Shown here: positions 11,578 to 24,816 of the stretch, one piece after another
How positions within the stretch are numbered: position 1 is the first letter of the stretch
Layout: every line of letters begins with the position of its first letter
From: Corticium candelabrum
Taxonomy: Eukaryota > Porifera > Homoscleromorpha > Homosclerophorida > Plakinidae
Length of the DNA: 64,000 nt
Direction: 5' to 3'
Assembly (NCBI RefSeq): GCF_963422355.1
Contig: NC_085098.1
Span: 1,010,621-1,074,620, forward strand
Notes under the pieces: model-generated
What the model was told of the DNA's origin: nothing
The model's input: the letters and a program-made list of their open reading frames with translations, nothing else
The model's database searches: none
Program-made: the position numbers and the translations under genes

Positions 11578-11987
11578 GTGCATGTTATTGATAGTAACTA
11601 ATGTAGCTAATATCTTACAATCAACAAGATCGTAGTACGTACACAGTTTACAAGTATGCAGAGTCCTGGCATACTCTTGTGACATTCAACTTGTGCCAGA
11701 ATGGATTCAATGTTTGTCTCCATGATGATCAATCTATCACTCACAAAATTAGCTAATTAGCACTAAACCAGATGTACTAAATAAAGGTTATCTTAATTAT
11801 TATTCAAAAACATAGTTTAGACAGGACAACTAACAATCTAGTTATCTAGAATCTGCTGTAGTTCTACAAATTCACTACAAAATACTTTCAATCAGCCTTA
11901 GTCGACTGTGACCGTATGTACAATGCCCAATGAAGGTAAGGCCACTTACCTGAAAGCTGTAGACCCCAAAAAGTGCGCTCAATACCG
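11578..11987. other. No gene seen
   Basis: AT-rich spacer between the gypsy LTR and the duplicated region upstream of the PARP14-like gene. No coding signal. Confidence 0.4.
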
Positions 11988-12625
11988 TGACCAAGATTAT
12001 GTCCCGTAGGTCGACCACCTTTCTCACCAGCCCAAAAGCTGAAGAGACAAAACTGGCTATTCAGTGGCATAAACATCCAAAGCGAACCTTTCAACAGACA
12101 TGACTAACGTCTCGATTCGTCTTGTAGAAACGCAATGAAAGCGACTGAACGAGATATGATCCCGGATGTCTGAGTATTTGTCTCTCAGATTTCACGTTCT
12201 GCCGTAGCAACATTACGATGAGCACTAACATCACCCCGTAGGTATAGTAGCCAGCGGTGATGACTATAACACATTAACCAAAACAACGCCTCATATCTGC
12301 GTCTGAAGAGAGAAAATCACTGGAGATCAAGTGACCGAGATTATGTCCAGTGAGTCATCCGTCTTCTTCGTTGTCTGCGAGAGTAGATGTTGACAAGACA
12401 AAACCAGCAATTTGGCGAAAGGAAGTCATATAAGGAGCCTATCGACAGAGATGACTTACGTCTCAAACGGAGTTGTAGAAACGAGATGGCAAGCACTGAC
12501 CGAGATATGATACTCTGTGACCGAGAATAGGTGCGATTAGTTTTCAATTTCTACAGCAGCAACGTTACGACGGATGCTGACGTGACCCGCTCTACCTAGT
12601 TGCTATCCAGTAGGACTATGACGCT
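11985..12625. repeat. Tandem duplication (about 340 bp, two copies) upstream of the PARP14-like gene
   Basis: The stretch at about 11985-12275 is repeated at about 12328-12620. Shared blocks are GA(T)TATGTCC, AAGACAAAAC..GGC, GACAGA/CATGACT-ACGTCTC, GTTGTAGAAACG, GAGATATGAT and AGCAACRTTACGA. Divergence is substantial (roughly a quarter by eye), so the duplication is not recent. Confidence 0.65.
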
Positions 12626-12700
12626 AGCGTAGCAGCTAGGTCTGGCTGCAGCTATTTGGCAGAGAACGAGTGACCGAGACTAGGAAATGACCGAGATTAG
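11988..12700 (+). promoter_or_regulatory. Array of TGACCGAGA-type motifs
   Basis: Seven occurrences of TGACCGAGAT or close variants, all on the same strand, at about 11988, 12146, 12331, 12497, 12518, 12671 and 12688. They end 300 bases upstream of the first exon of the PARP14-like gene. Recurrence beyond what the two-copy duplication explains suggests a repeated cis element, but no factor is known to me for it. Confidence 0.35.
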
Positions 12701-12942
12701 ATCTGGAACTCTACGCCATTAGCTCTAGAGCCGAAAGATTATAGTGAACTACTTCGTGTGACTTGAGTCAGGCCTCATTCAACAACTTTGTATGCGACTC
12801 TACGTAGAAGGTGACCGTACACAAGGGTATGGGTCATGTCCCCGACCGTCGCCGCGCAAGCGTAGTCTATTTGCGATTTGCATTTCCTGTTATCCGGGGT
12901 AATTTCCAAGTGCACAACTCTTTGATTCGCGTATTTGTAGGT

Positions 12943-12950
12943 CTATTTAA
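12943..12950 (+). promoter_or_regulatory. TATA-like box
   Basis: CTATTTAA lies 38-45 bases before the proposed start codon at 12988. Weak on its own; it would imply a very short leader. Confidence 0.25.
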
Positions 12951-12987
12951 GTGGCGTCTGCACGCATTTTGGCTAGGTTGCGAACAG

Positions 12988-15900
12988 ATGAATGACAGCA
13001 TAAAAAGTAGTGACTGTGGTCGTCTGCAAGCTGTCGGAGTCGACTTTCGGAATGAAGAAACACTCTCTCGCTTGATTCAATATCTAACGAACAGCCGACA
13101 CTTGACTCTAACTGGTTCTCCTACGATTACAGAAGATGGACATGCGCTGATTTCTTTCTGCAATGACGAAGGATTGCCAGGTAGCTAGCACAACACGTGG
13201 ATAGCTACGTACGTGTAATTGAGTCTAGGTTTGTACGTCTGTCTTCTGGGTCTTGCAGCATGTCTGCCTAGCCATATGAATGCATTTTACTGGGGAAAGA
13301 GTTTTCTAGCTTGCTGTTTCTTGGGTGTTTGCTTTCCGCTTTCTGTTTCTCATTTGGTCTACCTAGCAACGTCTAGACTTTCTATATTCTGTTTGTTAAT
13401 TTACACTAGCGTCAGAAACATTGCGACTACTGTCTCAAGAAAAGCATCAGATCAACGGTCACGACGTATTTCTTTCAGCTCCATCTGAAACCTGCAATTG
13501 GACCAGGAGTCCCTCTGATAAGCAACCAACTGCATCCAGATGCTTCTCATCTTTAGGACGAGGGCGAGGCATTTTGGGTATGCCGAAACAAGGTGTCACT
13601 ACAGTAGGTCACAAATCACTCGATCCTCAAAGCTTCAAGTTCTTCGTAGCAGCTAGTGATAGCCAATCCTGGTCTAGAACATCGAGCACAAGCTGGCAAA
13701 CATTGGCTGTACCCGCGAGTGAGAAAGTTGTTCCGAATGATGGACCTAATGTGATTAGAATTCAAGGTCTTCCTCAAAATGCGTCTCAGGAACAAGTAAA
13801 GGCATTGATTTTAGAAAACATCAAAGCAAACAAATCAGTAAACGTTAACTTCTGGATTGCACAGTGGATACAAGATGACGTCAGAATATACTTTGAAGAC
13901 ATTCAAGGTAAAGTAAATGGATATAAGGCATATGTTGTAGCTTTTACTTGGCTTTCAAACCTGTAGTCGGCAGCGGCATGTAACTCTAAAGAGACCCATG
14001 CAATGGTCCAATACCCTTTAGAGTGGTCTATCTAAAGTTCTTTGACCAGCCCCTATCCTACTTGCTAACAGCACTTGATTGAATATGCCTTTATTGGCTG
14101 CACAAATATTCTTCTATTACAAGCTGACCGGTATTGTGGCTTGTAAAAGCAGATTATGTAAGCATGTAGTACACAAAACCTAAAAATGTGGTTAAATTTA
14201 ATAATAGCAGACTAAGCTTTTTGTGTGGAATTTGATAGTAACCGTACTTTTAATATTAGTACCCGATTGTAATATAAATTGGTTTTCAAACTGTTAGGTC
14301 TAGGTATTAGCTATTGCAGTGAATGCCACTTTAACTAAATATAATTCCAGAAAAACTGCAATCAAGACTCAGAGTCATCTCAATAACCCTAAAATATATT
14401 ATCTCAATAAGAATATCTCAATAACTCTAAAGTGAGATTTTCTTTACAGAGTCTCCAACTTAGTTAGACTGCTTCCAACTCTTAACATTCTGCAACAGTG
14501 TGCATAATAACACACTGACGTACACCAGTCTAATTCACCATGTACGCGCAGCACGTTGCAAAAAAGTAAGATTGCCACGATCATCTCAAAATGGTGACTG
14601 CATGGTTTAGTTATACGCGTTAGTCTTGTAGGCTGGAGGCTCGGGGATTCGGGCGACCCGCCCGCTTAGCTTTGAAGGTTCGCTTTCGATCCAAAGTCGG
14701 TCGTTTCATCTTGAACTCCTTCACATCTACTGAGATGCAGAAAAGGATGTAGACAACTAGAGTTCATTCTTGCAGACTAAAGCGAGCTATAGCTAAATAG
14801 TCGATCTCTTGGACCAAGTTTAGTTTTTGCTTTTTACTCTATCAAAGTTGCTTATCTATTATTTCCGAAAACTACATGTATATGTATAAAAACAAATCAA
14901 GTGGCACGGCTTATGACTTCATTGGTCTATTTTAATGTATTACGCACCGCCCACGGCCATTCGCTTCGAAGTCGAAAGTTCATAGTCCAGAAATCGTTCT
15001 AAAGAGGCACCAATAGAATCACTTCAGATATACTACAACGATCAGCACGCGTCACTTGTGCTTTGGTGGAAGGTCAAAATACAAAATTAAATTATATTTA
15101 TACAAACTGACTGGTACGGGAAAACAAATTTGTTTCAATTGAAGGTTCGATTGACGACAAAAATCAGTTTTAGATACTTTAGTTTCAGTTTCGTCTTAGT
15201 TTGTTGTAAAAGAGGAAGTTGACTTCCTGTAAAGGGCGTGCTAGACTACTGAGTATACAAGTCAATGTGAGACAAGTGTCAACACTAAAAGTGGGTGGGT
15301 CTACACGAATGGCCAAGCCGAAAGAACAATTGTAGGTACCTAACTAAATGATGACAAAAGGTATATAGACAGGTTCAACGTCATCTGAATTCAGAACAAC
15401 TGAGAAGTGAAGGCAGGCAAGACGCTAGTGACAGATCATTGTGATATTTGTTAAGCTGCAGTACATCCGCCGTACTATATGTGTTTATGTCAGAGCAGTA
15501 GGGATCTGATAGGCTAGTGCAATACGCGTGTAGAAAATTTATGTGATTACTCAACGCCCCAGGACCCGGACAAGTAATCCCACACATGTTAAAGCTCCAT
15601 GTATCTGCAGGAGCATATCTCACGTGTTAACTGAGAATAGCGCCTGACTAAATCTTTGAGCGACTTTTCAGGAAGGAAACAAAGTTACAGCAAGTTCTAA
15701 AATGTTTCTAGATAATAGTCTGTTTTGCGTCCGCTGAATTAAGTCTATCAGCCACATCTTGAGGTGTTCATGTTACCTGTCGTTTGACCGATGGGACCTG
15801 TTACTAGCGTAGTTATCTTTGCTGGAAAATATGTCAGCTAATCTAGCTGTATCAGTATATGTTTGTTTTAATTCCTACAAGTTAACTAAGTAGAAGTTGT

Positions 15901-18900
15901 ACTAAGTGAAAAAGCATGTAAAGTTGCTATATATACTTATTGTGTGATTGCAGCTGTCATCAGTTTGTGGAAAAGGCGCCATTTGAGGCCTCTAGAGTAC
16001 GATTCGCACAAACTTTACTGGGACGTGATGGTTGCAGAAACATACGAAGATGACCGATTTCTAGTTGGAAATCTTCCACCAGACATCTCAAAATACACTC
16101 TGAGTTTACATTTGAAATCAGCAATCTGTCTGGCAGACGTTGAAGTCACGCTCGTCTTTTGCATGGATAAGCAAGAAGCTGTCGTGTTTTTGACTGACAG
16201 TATTGTGGGTAATCAAACAGATAAACAAGCTTTGTCTACACGATCACTTACTATAGCTTCTCTGTTGTTGTAGATGAGAGATTGCTTGAAGACCTATCAA
16301 GCGAAGTGGGCGATTACGAAAGTGCCGATGGCTCTGCAACGACCTTAAACTTTGAAATGATTCCTCAAACGCGAACTGTCGAGCTTAGCGGTCTCGACTC
16401 GACTGTTCATAAGGGAATTATTCGAAAGTACTTCCAAGTACTTCAGCAGAACAAATCTGTTGCGCAACCGTTGTTAATTGAAGAAATTACGACGGGAGGT
16501 GGATTGCCTGACGGTCATGCTCTCATCAAATTTAGAACCGTAGAAGGTATGGTTTCATTTCTTTAGTATCGCAAATGCAATTACCTAAAATGGTTTGTTC
16601 AGCTGTCAGTTCAATCATGAAACTTCCTCAACTTCCTGAGATTGGCGAACTAAAAAGTCGTCCCAAGGCAAGACTGTACCACACTTATCCCTCAACTGCA
16701 TTTGAGCAATCTCCTGAAGATGATTCTCGAAAGAAAAACCAAGACAAAGAAACGCAAAACATAGAATACAAACCAGAGTCGCCTGATTTATTGAATTACG
16801 TCATTCAAAACAACAAACACAAGAAGAAACTGTTAGCAGCTTTGAAATGCGACGACGTAGGAAGCGATGGCTCCACCGTTACTATTACTGGCTCACTATA
16901 CAGTAGAGAAGATTGTATCAAAAATGCAGAATTTTTTTTTGATGGATACGTCGTGCAGATTTTAAAAATTAGGGATGCTAGGCTTTGGCAAGAAGCCATC
17001 CATTTGATTGAAACGGAAAGAGAAAGTCGACAAAGTGAAGTGACTTGTTACCCGTTGGAAGACGAAATTGCTGTCAAGTTCGTTGGTCCAGAAATTGAGA
17101 TTCAAAGTTTGTATCAGTTTTGTGCAAATGCGATTGGTAACAAGCGTATCAAGTTAGAAGAAGACAGCAAAGAGACACGAGACACTTTGTCTTGCGCTTC
17201 AATTCACCAGTTTCAGTTACTAGAAAGTAGCGACATCTACAAATCTGCCTCAGCCAAATGTCACATTGATCCTAGAAATGTGGGCCATTCTGTAGTCTTG
17301 AACCTAAGAGGTCCAAATAACGATGTTCGTTCTGCTAAAGAATCTCTAGTCCAGTTTATTGCTGGCTTGGAGACTATGTTTGTTGACCTTCCAGCTCCAA
17401 TACTGCAATATTTGCAAGATTTTGGTTTCGACGTGCTTATCAAAGCTTACAAAACTGACAATATTCAAGCAATTCCAGCATCAATTGAGGACAGTGGTGT
17501 TAGGATAGTTACTTTGGTGAGTTCTCGACAAGAAGTCACGAAGGTAACAAAAGAGACGTTTGCTCATGAAAGTATGTCTGGTGTTGAAGATGAGGAAGTG
17601 CAAAAGTACCTGCGCACTTCAGACTGTGCTGGAGTTATGAAATCGCTAAGTAAGGCCGAGTGCAGCGTGCTATTGCAGACGTCTCAAAATGTGTTGGGAG
17701 AATCCGACAAACACTTATCGGTTGCTATAGTCGGGGAGAAAAGCTCGGTCAGGGACGCAATCGATGCGATGTCTGATCACCTTGCAAACGCGGTACTTTA
17801 CGAGCGCCGTCTAATTATCGATCACCCGGGAACTTTCCGATACCTGCAGGAGTTCACTACGCCACAGCTTACTCAACTCTCTTCTAAGTTTTCTCAATAT
17901 CGAGCTCATAGCATATTGCACCGTCCCACGTCATCAAATGGTTGGCAAAGGTCTGTCGTGCTTTGCTGCACCAAAGCATGCTTGATGCAGTTGAAGCAAC
18001 AAGTTGAGTCGCTTATCTCTCCCTTCAAAGTCAACAAAACCATTACCAGACATGGGGTCGTGAAGTATTTTCGTAGCGATTCGTTTGCAACAGTAAGATC
18101 TAGAATTGAAAGAAGTATGAAACTGGTTATTTACCTTGATTGTGAAGAGGATTCAAACGACTGTAATCCAGAAGACACGGAACCGATGTCACCAGTTGTT
18201 TTGCCGTCAGAAGTGGTACAAAATACTCGTCCTTCGACAAAGATCGCTGAGTATATTTGCAAGAAACAACCATATAAGAAGATAGCTCTCTTCATAGGTA
18301 ACATTTGCGAGCACAAGGCAGATGCCATTGTCAATGCTGCCAATGAGCACTTAGATCACGGTCTGGGAGTAGCTAAAGCGATAGCACAATCTGCCGGACC
18401 TCTTGTACAAAAGCAAAGCGAGGATTACATAAAACAGCATGGAAAACTAAAGATAGGCAGAGCAATGTACACTTCAGCCGGAGCTTTGTCTAGTGCAAAG
18501 CATGTTATTCACACAGTTGGGCCGCAATGGCCAGGTAAATATCACTTACAAGGAACGATAAAGAAAACAGAAGAAAAACTTCGATCTGCAGTAAAATCTA
18601 GCTTAGAAAAGGCCCAAACCCTTGGTTGCAATAGTCTATGTTTTCCAGCGATAAGCTCTGGAAGATTTGGATGTCCAAGTGACTTTGTTGCAAAACAAAT
18701 GGTCAAAGCTGCACTTGATTTTCTCGTTTCTTCTGACTCAACCGTCGTAAAGGAAGTTCATTTCATCTTGTTACAAAACGATGCAGACAACGTTAGATGC
18801 TTTAAACGCGAACTCCAGATGACAGCAGATTTGTCTCCTTGTGAAGATCCTTACAGTATAGAATCGTCATTGTCTGCATTTCATGAAGATTTGGTTCCTA

Positions 18901-19076
18901 TATCTACCACAAGGTCTATTGCACCAAGAGCAGAACGAATTCATTCAAATTTTGATTCAAACGTCAGTAAAACTAAAAGAAAGATACCAGAGTTATCTGC
19001 AAGTAAAACAACTGATGTTCCAACAAATTTTGTGATACACACTGATGTAGTATCTGGTGACATTACAAAATCAAAG

Positions 19077-19132
<56 letters not shown>

Positions 19133-21766
19133 GTTATTTAAGTCTTCTATAAATGTGGTTAATTAATGCCTTTGTTTTATTAGGCAGATGTTATTGTGAA
19201 CTCAACGAATGGTAGCCTTGAGCTTGATAGCGCTCTGGCATCAAAAGCAGTATCAAAAGCGGCGGGATCGCAGCTACAACTTGACTGCAATGATTACGTT
19301 AAGAACAAAGGAAAACTGAAAACAGGAGATATGGCAGTCACGGCTGGGCACAAGCTACTTTGCAAAAATGTATTTCATGTGGTCTGCCCAAACTCTAGAA
19401 AGGTTAGTTTGATCATCAAGCGCTATAGAACTGTCAAATGATAAGTATTTTTCCTAACAGGGTCTCTCAGATCTAGTTACGAAATGCCTTACAGAAGCAG
19501 ATAATTTGAAAATGAAGTCTGTAGCCCTTCCTGCCGTAGGGACTGGTAACTTGGGAATGCCGGATGCCGACGCGGCTGCAGGAATATTTGATGCCATTTC
19601 AACTTTTAGTTGTCATAGAAAAATGACAAACGTCATAAAAGTTGAAGTAGTCATTTATGACCAAGCAAAGTTGTCTAAGTTTAAAGAAGAACACCAGAAA
19701 AGGATTTCCAGTAATCCTTCTTTAGTTGACGTCCGAGATGACTCAGAAGACAATGCGATTCGACTCCAAAATGGACTCGTAGTGTCACTCGATAACGGAG
19801 ATGTTACCAAAAGCAACTCAGATGTAATCGTGGCTCCCACTGGCGTCGTGCTACACTCGGTCGTCAAGAATGCTCCAAAAGTCAACGACGAACTAAAAGC
19901 AAGCTACGGCGGGGTACCTAAACCGGTTGCCGATCTTTCTAGCGGAGGTGTCCTGTTAAGCAAGAGAGTCTTTGCCATTTCCGTACCCTCGAAAGGACAG
20001 CGTGATGACACTGACAGTATCAAATGTATTCGCGATGTTGTCAAGCAATGCCTCGATATGGCAAACAGACGAGGTTGTGTTTCTATATCAATACCGGCTA
20101 TAGGAACAGGAGGACTAGGCTACTCGAATGTACAAGCAGCGGCAGCTATAGCTGAGGCGGCCAAAGAGTTCTCTATCAACGTCGCCAATCCTGCTCTAAA
20201 GCAAATACGAGTGAGTATTTTTGATGCTCATCGAGTCTCTGATTTTCAGAAAGAAATAAGAAGCAGATTAGCCGGAACGAGCGGAGGAGGATTTATGTCG
20301 TTCGTCGCGAGCGGAGTCTACAGTGGAGTGACTTCAGGGTTGAAGTCTGTTGGAGCTGCGGTAACGAGCGTTTTCAATACTGATGAAAGAAAAGAAATTT
20401 ATTCAAGTACGAAAGATAAGACTCCAGTCAAAACACAACCTTTGAAAAGCTTTTCATTCGGTGAGCCCGACGTTGTCTCTATGTCTGTTATCGGTATCGG
20501 GCAAGATGTTTGTAGCGAAGCGGTCAGTTTAGTGGAGGAATCAATTGACAAATATTGTGTTACTAAAACAGAACCCATCGAACACGACGTACCCTCAGAT
20601 TATGCCGACAGTATGAAGCAACTGGCCGCTAAGTACGAAGTTGCCCTGAAAGTCGACATTTCCCAAGGATCAGAATCGACCGCTACCGTCACTCTCGCCG
20701 GGTATCAAGACGATGTTCGGGAGGTACAGACACGTCTTCTCCGGTTACTTAATAAAGCAGTAAAAGAAGCAAAAGATGCTAATGATCGTCATCGCATTCT
20801 AAGCGCATGCGTATGGTATCGGCAAAATGATGACGGTTCGACCGAACATTTCGCTCAAGATGAGATCGTCAAACTGGAACTTGCACGCGAGAGCAACAAA
20901 ACCGTAGTAAACTTCGTTCAAGGAGGAAATGACATAGAAATAGATTTACTTAAAATGGAGCAGAAAGTTGGAAGTAAGATAACAAAGATCACCCGAAAAG
21001 AGAAAGGTTGGCAAATGTTGTAGTGGACATCGTGATTCGTTAATTTATTGTATCTAATTGTTAATAGCTGCAGCCTTTCAGTTTCCTTCAACCTGGACAT
21101 CGACTGGAGGGGAACATGAGTATGAGTTACACCGTCAGAAACTGAAACCATCCGATGACGAATACAAGGATGTAGCAAAGATGTTTAGTGATACTGGAGG
21201 TCAAGGCACCGTAGTGACTATCGAGAGAGTACAAAATCCAAGGTTGTACATGAGTTATATCCAAGAGAAGCAAGCTCTTACGAAACGACGTCAGGTGCAA
21301 ATTCAAGCTAAATCGGCGTGCGTTGATCGCCGCTTGTTCCACGGGACCAAGCCAGAATCTGTTCTTCATATTTTGACGTGCGGATTTAACAGATCATATG
21401 CGGGCACGGTAGTAGGTGCGAACACTAATGCACGTACAGATAAATTTGCATAAATTTCATGCCTATATTGTGTGTATAGGAATGATATATGGTGCAGGAG
21501 TTTATTTTGCATCCTCTGCCAGAGAGTCTTGCAAATATGCTGTAGCCCCAGCGGACGGTAATCGGCAAATGCTTTTGTGCGATGTACTTCTTGGGATGTC
21601 AACAGTGGGACACAAAGGACAGCTGGAACCTCCTGTTATAAATGACAAAATTAGTGCTACAGATAGGTATGACTCTACTGTCAACAACGTCTCAAATCCT
21701 ACCATCTTTGTCAGCTGCTATCGTGACAGTATGGCCTACCCGACATATGTGATTACTTTTAAATAG
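12988..21766 (+). CDS. PARP14-like mono-ADP-ribosyltransferase with three macrodomains (9 exons)
   Basis: Exons: 12988-13180, 13416-13907, 15954-16208, 16274-16546, 16603-19076, 19184-19402, 19461-21006, 21068-21418, 21480-21766. All introns are GT-AG, the phases match at every junction, and the coding length is 6090 bases (2029 aa). The first four exons encode RRM-like folds (LQAVGVDF.., VIRIQGLP.., RFLVGNLPPD.., TVELSGLD..). The large exon holds KH-like repeats and macrodomain 1 (about aa 958-1147, DAIVNAANEHLDHGLGVAKA). Macrodomains 2 (about 1218-1382) and 3 (about 1402-1572) follow, then a WWE-like module (about 1747-1830, CVWYRQNDDGS) and the PARP catalytic domain. Catalytic triad positions read His1909 (LFHGT), Tyr1943 (GVYFA) and Val2025 (AYPTYVITF): no glutamate, as in mono-ADP-ribosylating PARPs. 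Vertebrate PARP14 has this order and acts in interferon and antiviral signalling. The ATG at 12988 was chosen by position; in-frame ATGs at 12811 and 12829 are alternatives. Exon 5 could instead begin at 16567. Confidence 0.9.
13908..15953 (+). other. Large intron of the PARP14-like gene
   Basis: Bounded by a donor GTAAAG at 13908 and an acceptor ATTGCAG ending at 15953. No embedded gene found; TCTCAATAA-type short repeats lie at 14380-14440. At about 2 kb it is the only long intron; the others are 55-235 bases. Confidence 0.75.
19081..19131. repeat. (TA)n microsatellite in an intron
   Basis: About 45 bases of TA inside the 107-base intron that interrupts macrodomain 2. It may produce read-through frames ending in Tyr-Ile repeats, which are not real protein. 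Confidence 0.95.
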
Positions 21767-22149
21767 TCTAACATTGTTAGCGAGTATACGAAGATGTTTA
21801 CCTAGTTTAGTTGCTTGTGTTTTGATTGGATGTTTTAGTTACTTTGGCATAGCAATGAGTTTGTAACTGATGGTAATTGTGAAATGTAGTTTCGCAATTT
21901 GAATTAAGAACTCACTAAAATTTGAATCTGCAATTATAGTAGATAGGATATAGGAACAGAATGGTTCTGGGCCAATCTTGAAATATGGTTCTGACGTAGC
22001 GCTTGCACGCGTACTCTCCTTCGGCTAACTCGAGCGATTTGGTGCAATGAATTTCCATAGCCATCGACACACGTTTCAAGATACTCTTCGCAAGCGTCCA
22101 GTATCCTCTGTATATTGTAGAACGACCAATACTTGTTCTTGGACCTTCC
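21767..22149. other. 3' flank of the PARP14-like gene
   Basis: No coding sequence. No canonical AATAAA was found shortly after the stop codon, so the poly(A) site is not assigned. Confidence 0.4.
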
Positions 22150-22466
22150 TAAAATTCTCTTTGTGTTGGGTTTGTTCGTCTACATATTTTTGCAAACTTT
22201 GCCAATTCCTCTCTACGTTTCTGATGTTCTATGGCAAGTTTTGTAGGTAGTGCTCGTGCAATTTCTGTGTCTTCTGTCTCTCTTCAGTCGATACCAAGGC
22301 ATCTTAGATTTCTTGCAATCGCCTCTTGCGTTGTATCTTCGATAAGGTCGAGATGTGTCTGTCTGTGGGTGCGGGATGTAGTTCGAATATAGATTTGTAC
22401 ACCCCAATCGCGTGTCTCCTGTGATAATGTGTCTTCTGCAATAATGAGATCTGCAAAACTATGCAT
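22150..22466 (-). pseudogene. Unrecognised coding-like fragment with one in-frame stop
   Basis: The minus strand reads about 105 residues in a single frame with a single TGA after about 60 residues. The first part contains DTLSQETRDWGVQIYIRTTS and continues with LDLIEDTTQEAIARNLRCLG. After the stop the same frame goes on as a basic, helix-like segment (LPTKLAIEHQKRREELAKF, ICRRTNPTQRE). The composition and frame maintenance look like real protein, but I do not recognise the family. A mobile-element or viral origin is possible given the neighbourhood. Confidence 0.35.
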
Positions 22467-22599
22467 TCCAATAAAGAAGACAAGATAACAAAGAAACTGG
22501 GATGAAATGATGAAATTGAAGATGTTAAAATAAGCCTCAAAAAAGGACTATTCTGCATGGATGGCAGTTGGTAAGCCACGACATGGGCTTTTGTGTGGG

Positions 22600-24810
22600 T
22601 CAATTTTGAATTCGACGTAAGCAGTCTAAAGCTAAACTCAAGAGTTGGAGGAAACAGGAAACAAAGATTTTTGGCGAGTATTTAAGTAGAGAACTGAACA
22701 TGAATCATCATGACCACTTCTGGGGTAGAGTGAAGAGAGGAATAAGGCCAAACTCAGGGGGAGCGATTGGTCAAGCCAATTCTGACATGGATCATTGGAG
22801 GGAGCATTTTGCTGCTGTGGCTAATAGTGAGCCTTCCCAGAGGAGAAACGAAGAGCGAATGAAGTTTGAAACAGTAATACGAAAATGGGCGGACCCAATT
22901 TCCATGATGGTGTGTTGATATCAAACTTGCTGAGGTTGTAAAGGCTGTACGGCATCTTAAGATGCAAAAGGCGGCAGGTATAGATGATATCCAACCAGAG
23001 CATGTCAAGTATGGTGAAGGTATGCTTGCTTTATATCTGAGTATCGCTCTTACAATGTTTCTCAGACACTCGATCGTTTGTTCCACATCAGTTCCTTTCG
23101 TCAGTCGTAGTTCCTATCATCAAAGATAGACTTGGAGATATTACGGATATGAATAACTATCGAGGCATTGCTATATCTTTAGTGATAGCTAAGGTATAAT
23201 TCAAAGGTGGATAGAGGGGAGAGGTCAGTACCCGTCATCTTCAACGACACGCCCACCACAGCCGAAATATTGTTTGTTGTGTTATCAAAGTAAACGTACA
23301 ATAATGTTTTGATGAATTGCTAATTCGTTTAATTCTAAACTTGTAAACATATCATTATCTAATGAATATGCTAGGAAATTAACTTTTGAGTTTGCTAGTT
23401 CCGGAGGTCAAATACAGATTTAGCCGCTAAGGGACGTGTGTTAATTATACAACTGGATCCCTCTTTCAAAAATTCTGTATCCGCGTCTGAGTATTAGAGT
23501 TAGTTCTGCTGGATCGGATAGAGAGCTTGTTTGTAGCTAAGGAGCAACATTTCGGTTTCAAGCGTAACCACTGTTGTGCGCATGCAGATTGCTCGTTTGT
23601 GCTTAGAAGCGCGGTCGACCATTATCTAAAGAGGGAAAATGCTAAGGTCTTCGTATGTGCTCTGGACTTATCTAAAGCCTACGATAGAGTGCCGTACTAC
23701 AATTTTTTTATCAAGTTATTGGAAATGGGAGCGCCAGTGTAGGTATGAGAAACCGACCATGCATGTCAAGTGAAAATCCCAACTGTCAGAGAAGTTTACT
23801 GTTGGAAACAGTGTCCGACAAGGAAGTGTTCTTTCTCCGTCTTCTTTAATATTTACATTGAAGATTTACTGATAAGGCTAAAGAATTGTAGATATGATGT
23901 TAGGGTGGGTCCTGTTGTTGGCTGCCTGGCTTATGCTGATGATGTAACTTTGATTTCCCCTGCTGTGAATGGGACACAGAGGATGCTTGACATATGTACG
24001 TCATTTGCAACTAAGAAGGGATTACTATTCAACAGCAAGAAAAGTTTTTCATGTAACTTTGTTCGCCAGGAATGGGAGGATCTCACTTTTTGACCCCCAG
24101 TTGGCACTTGATGGTTGCATTCTTCCATTCAAATCAAACATATAGCATTTAGGCGTAAGTATGGATTCATTTCTACAACCTCGACATATGGTGAAGTCCA
24201 GAATTAGAAATTCTTGGAGCGGTGAATGCGGTTCTGGGACAAATTGGTGGTGTGTGTAGATTTGACAAAGTTTGGTTAAAAATTGTGGACATGAGACTTT
24301 TTCCGGTACTGGCATTTGGCTCTCATCTTTGGGATTATGACAGATCTGACGTATTACACATGGTTAAGAAAGCATGCATTTCGAAAGGGTTTTAGACGCA
24401 GGCTTGGGATGAGGAAGTATATAAGTTGTAACGAATGTTGCAGACCTGAGTCAAGACGAAGTAGCTGTCCATGAACTCTGTCAAAAGGGCTAAGTATGAA
24501 TTAATCCATTCATGATCGACTGAGGGATGGTTTCTAAGAAGCTATGACAACGGCTAAGGTCATGAAGGTTAAATATTTACAAAGAGCAGAACAATCGGTT
24601 AATTATTTAGTGAGAGGTCTATTTAACTGTAGATAAAAATTTGCATGTAAGAATGGTGTAAACATATTGTAGTTTGTGCTGTTTGTTGTAGCTGGAGTAT
24701 TATGTAGTCTGTTAGCTGTACGTCTTATGTCTTAGTTGTTTTTATGTTTGCCCCAAGAGAGAACTGTACATTTTAGATGCAAAAGAAATATATCATTCAT
24801 TTATTCAAAT
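22600..24810 (+). mobile_element. Second LINE relic (non-LTR reverse transcriptase)
   Basis: Fragments in order: DHWREHFAAVANSEPSQ (22793), the region MQKAAGIDDIQPEHVKYG then VVVPIIKDRLGDITDMNNYR (22960-23165), an interruption at about 23190-23505, then HFGFKRNHCCAHADCSF and ALDLSKAYDRVPY (23550-23700, first catalytic Asp). The GNSVRQGSVLSP block comes next, and GCLAYADDVTLISPAVNG (about 23920) carries the catalytic Asp pair. The C-terminal part decays in broken frames to about 24370. The 3' end near 24800 is TATATCATTCATTTATTC, resembling the short ATTC-type tails of CR1-like LINEs. Not the same family as the LINE at 0.9-2.7 kb. No intact ORF. Confidence 0.8.
23190..23505. mobile_element. 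Probable hAT-type MITE inserted in the LINE
   Basis: LINE similarity stops near 23190 and resumes near 23520. The right edge (CTCTTTCAAAAATTCTGTATCCGCG) matches the right edge of the MITE at 24817-24981 (CTCTTTCAAAAATTCCTGGATCCGGCG). Exact ends are not resolved. Confidence 0.45.
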
Positions 24811-24816
24811 ACCAGT

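Noticed and set aside
16575..19166. A single 863-codon ORF taken as a complete gene
   Set aside because: It reads through a donor at 19077 into an intronic (TA)n tract; splice phases show it is exon 5 of the PARP14-like gene.
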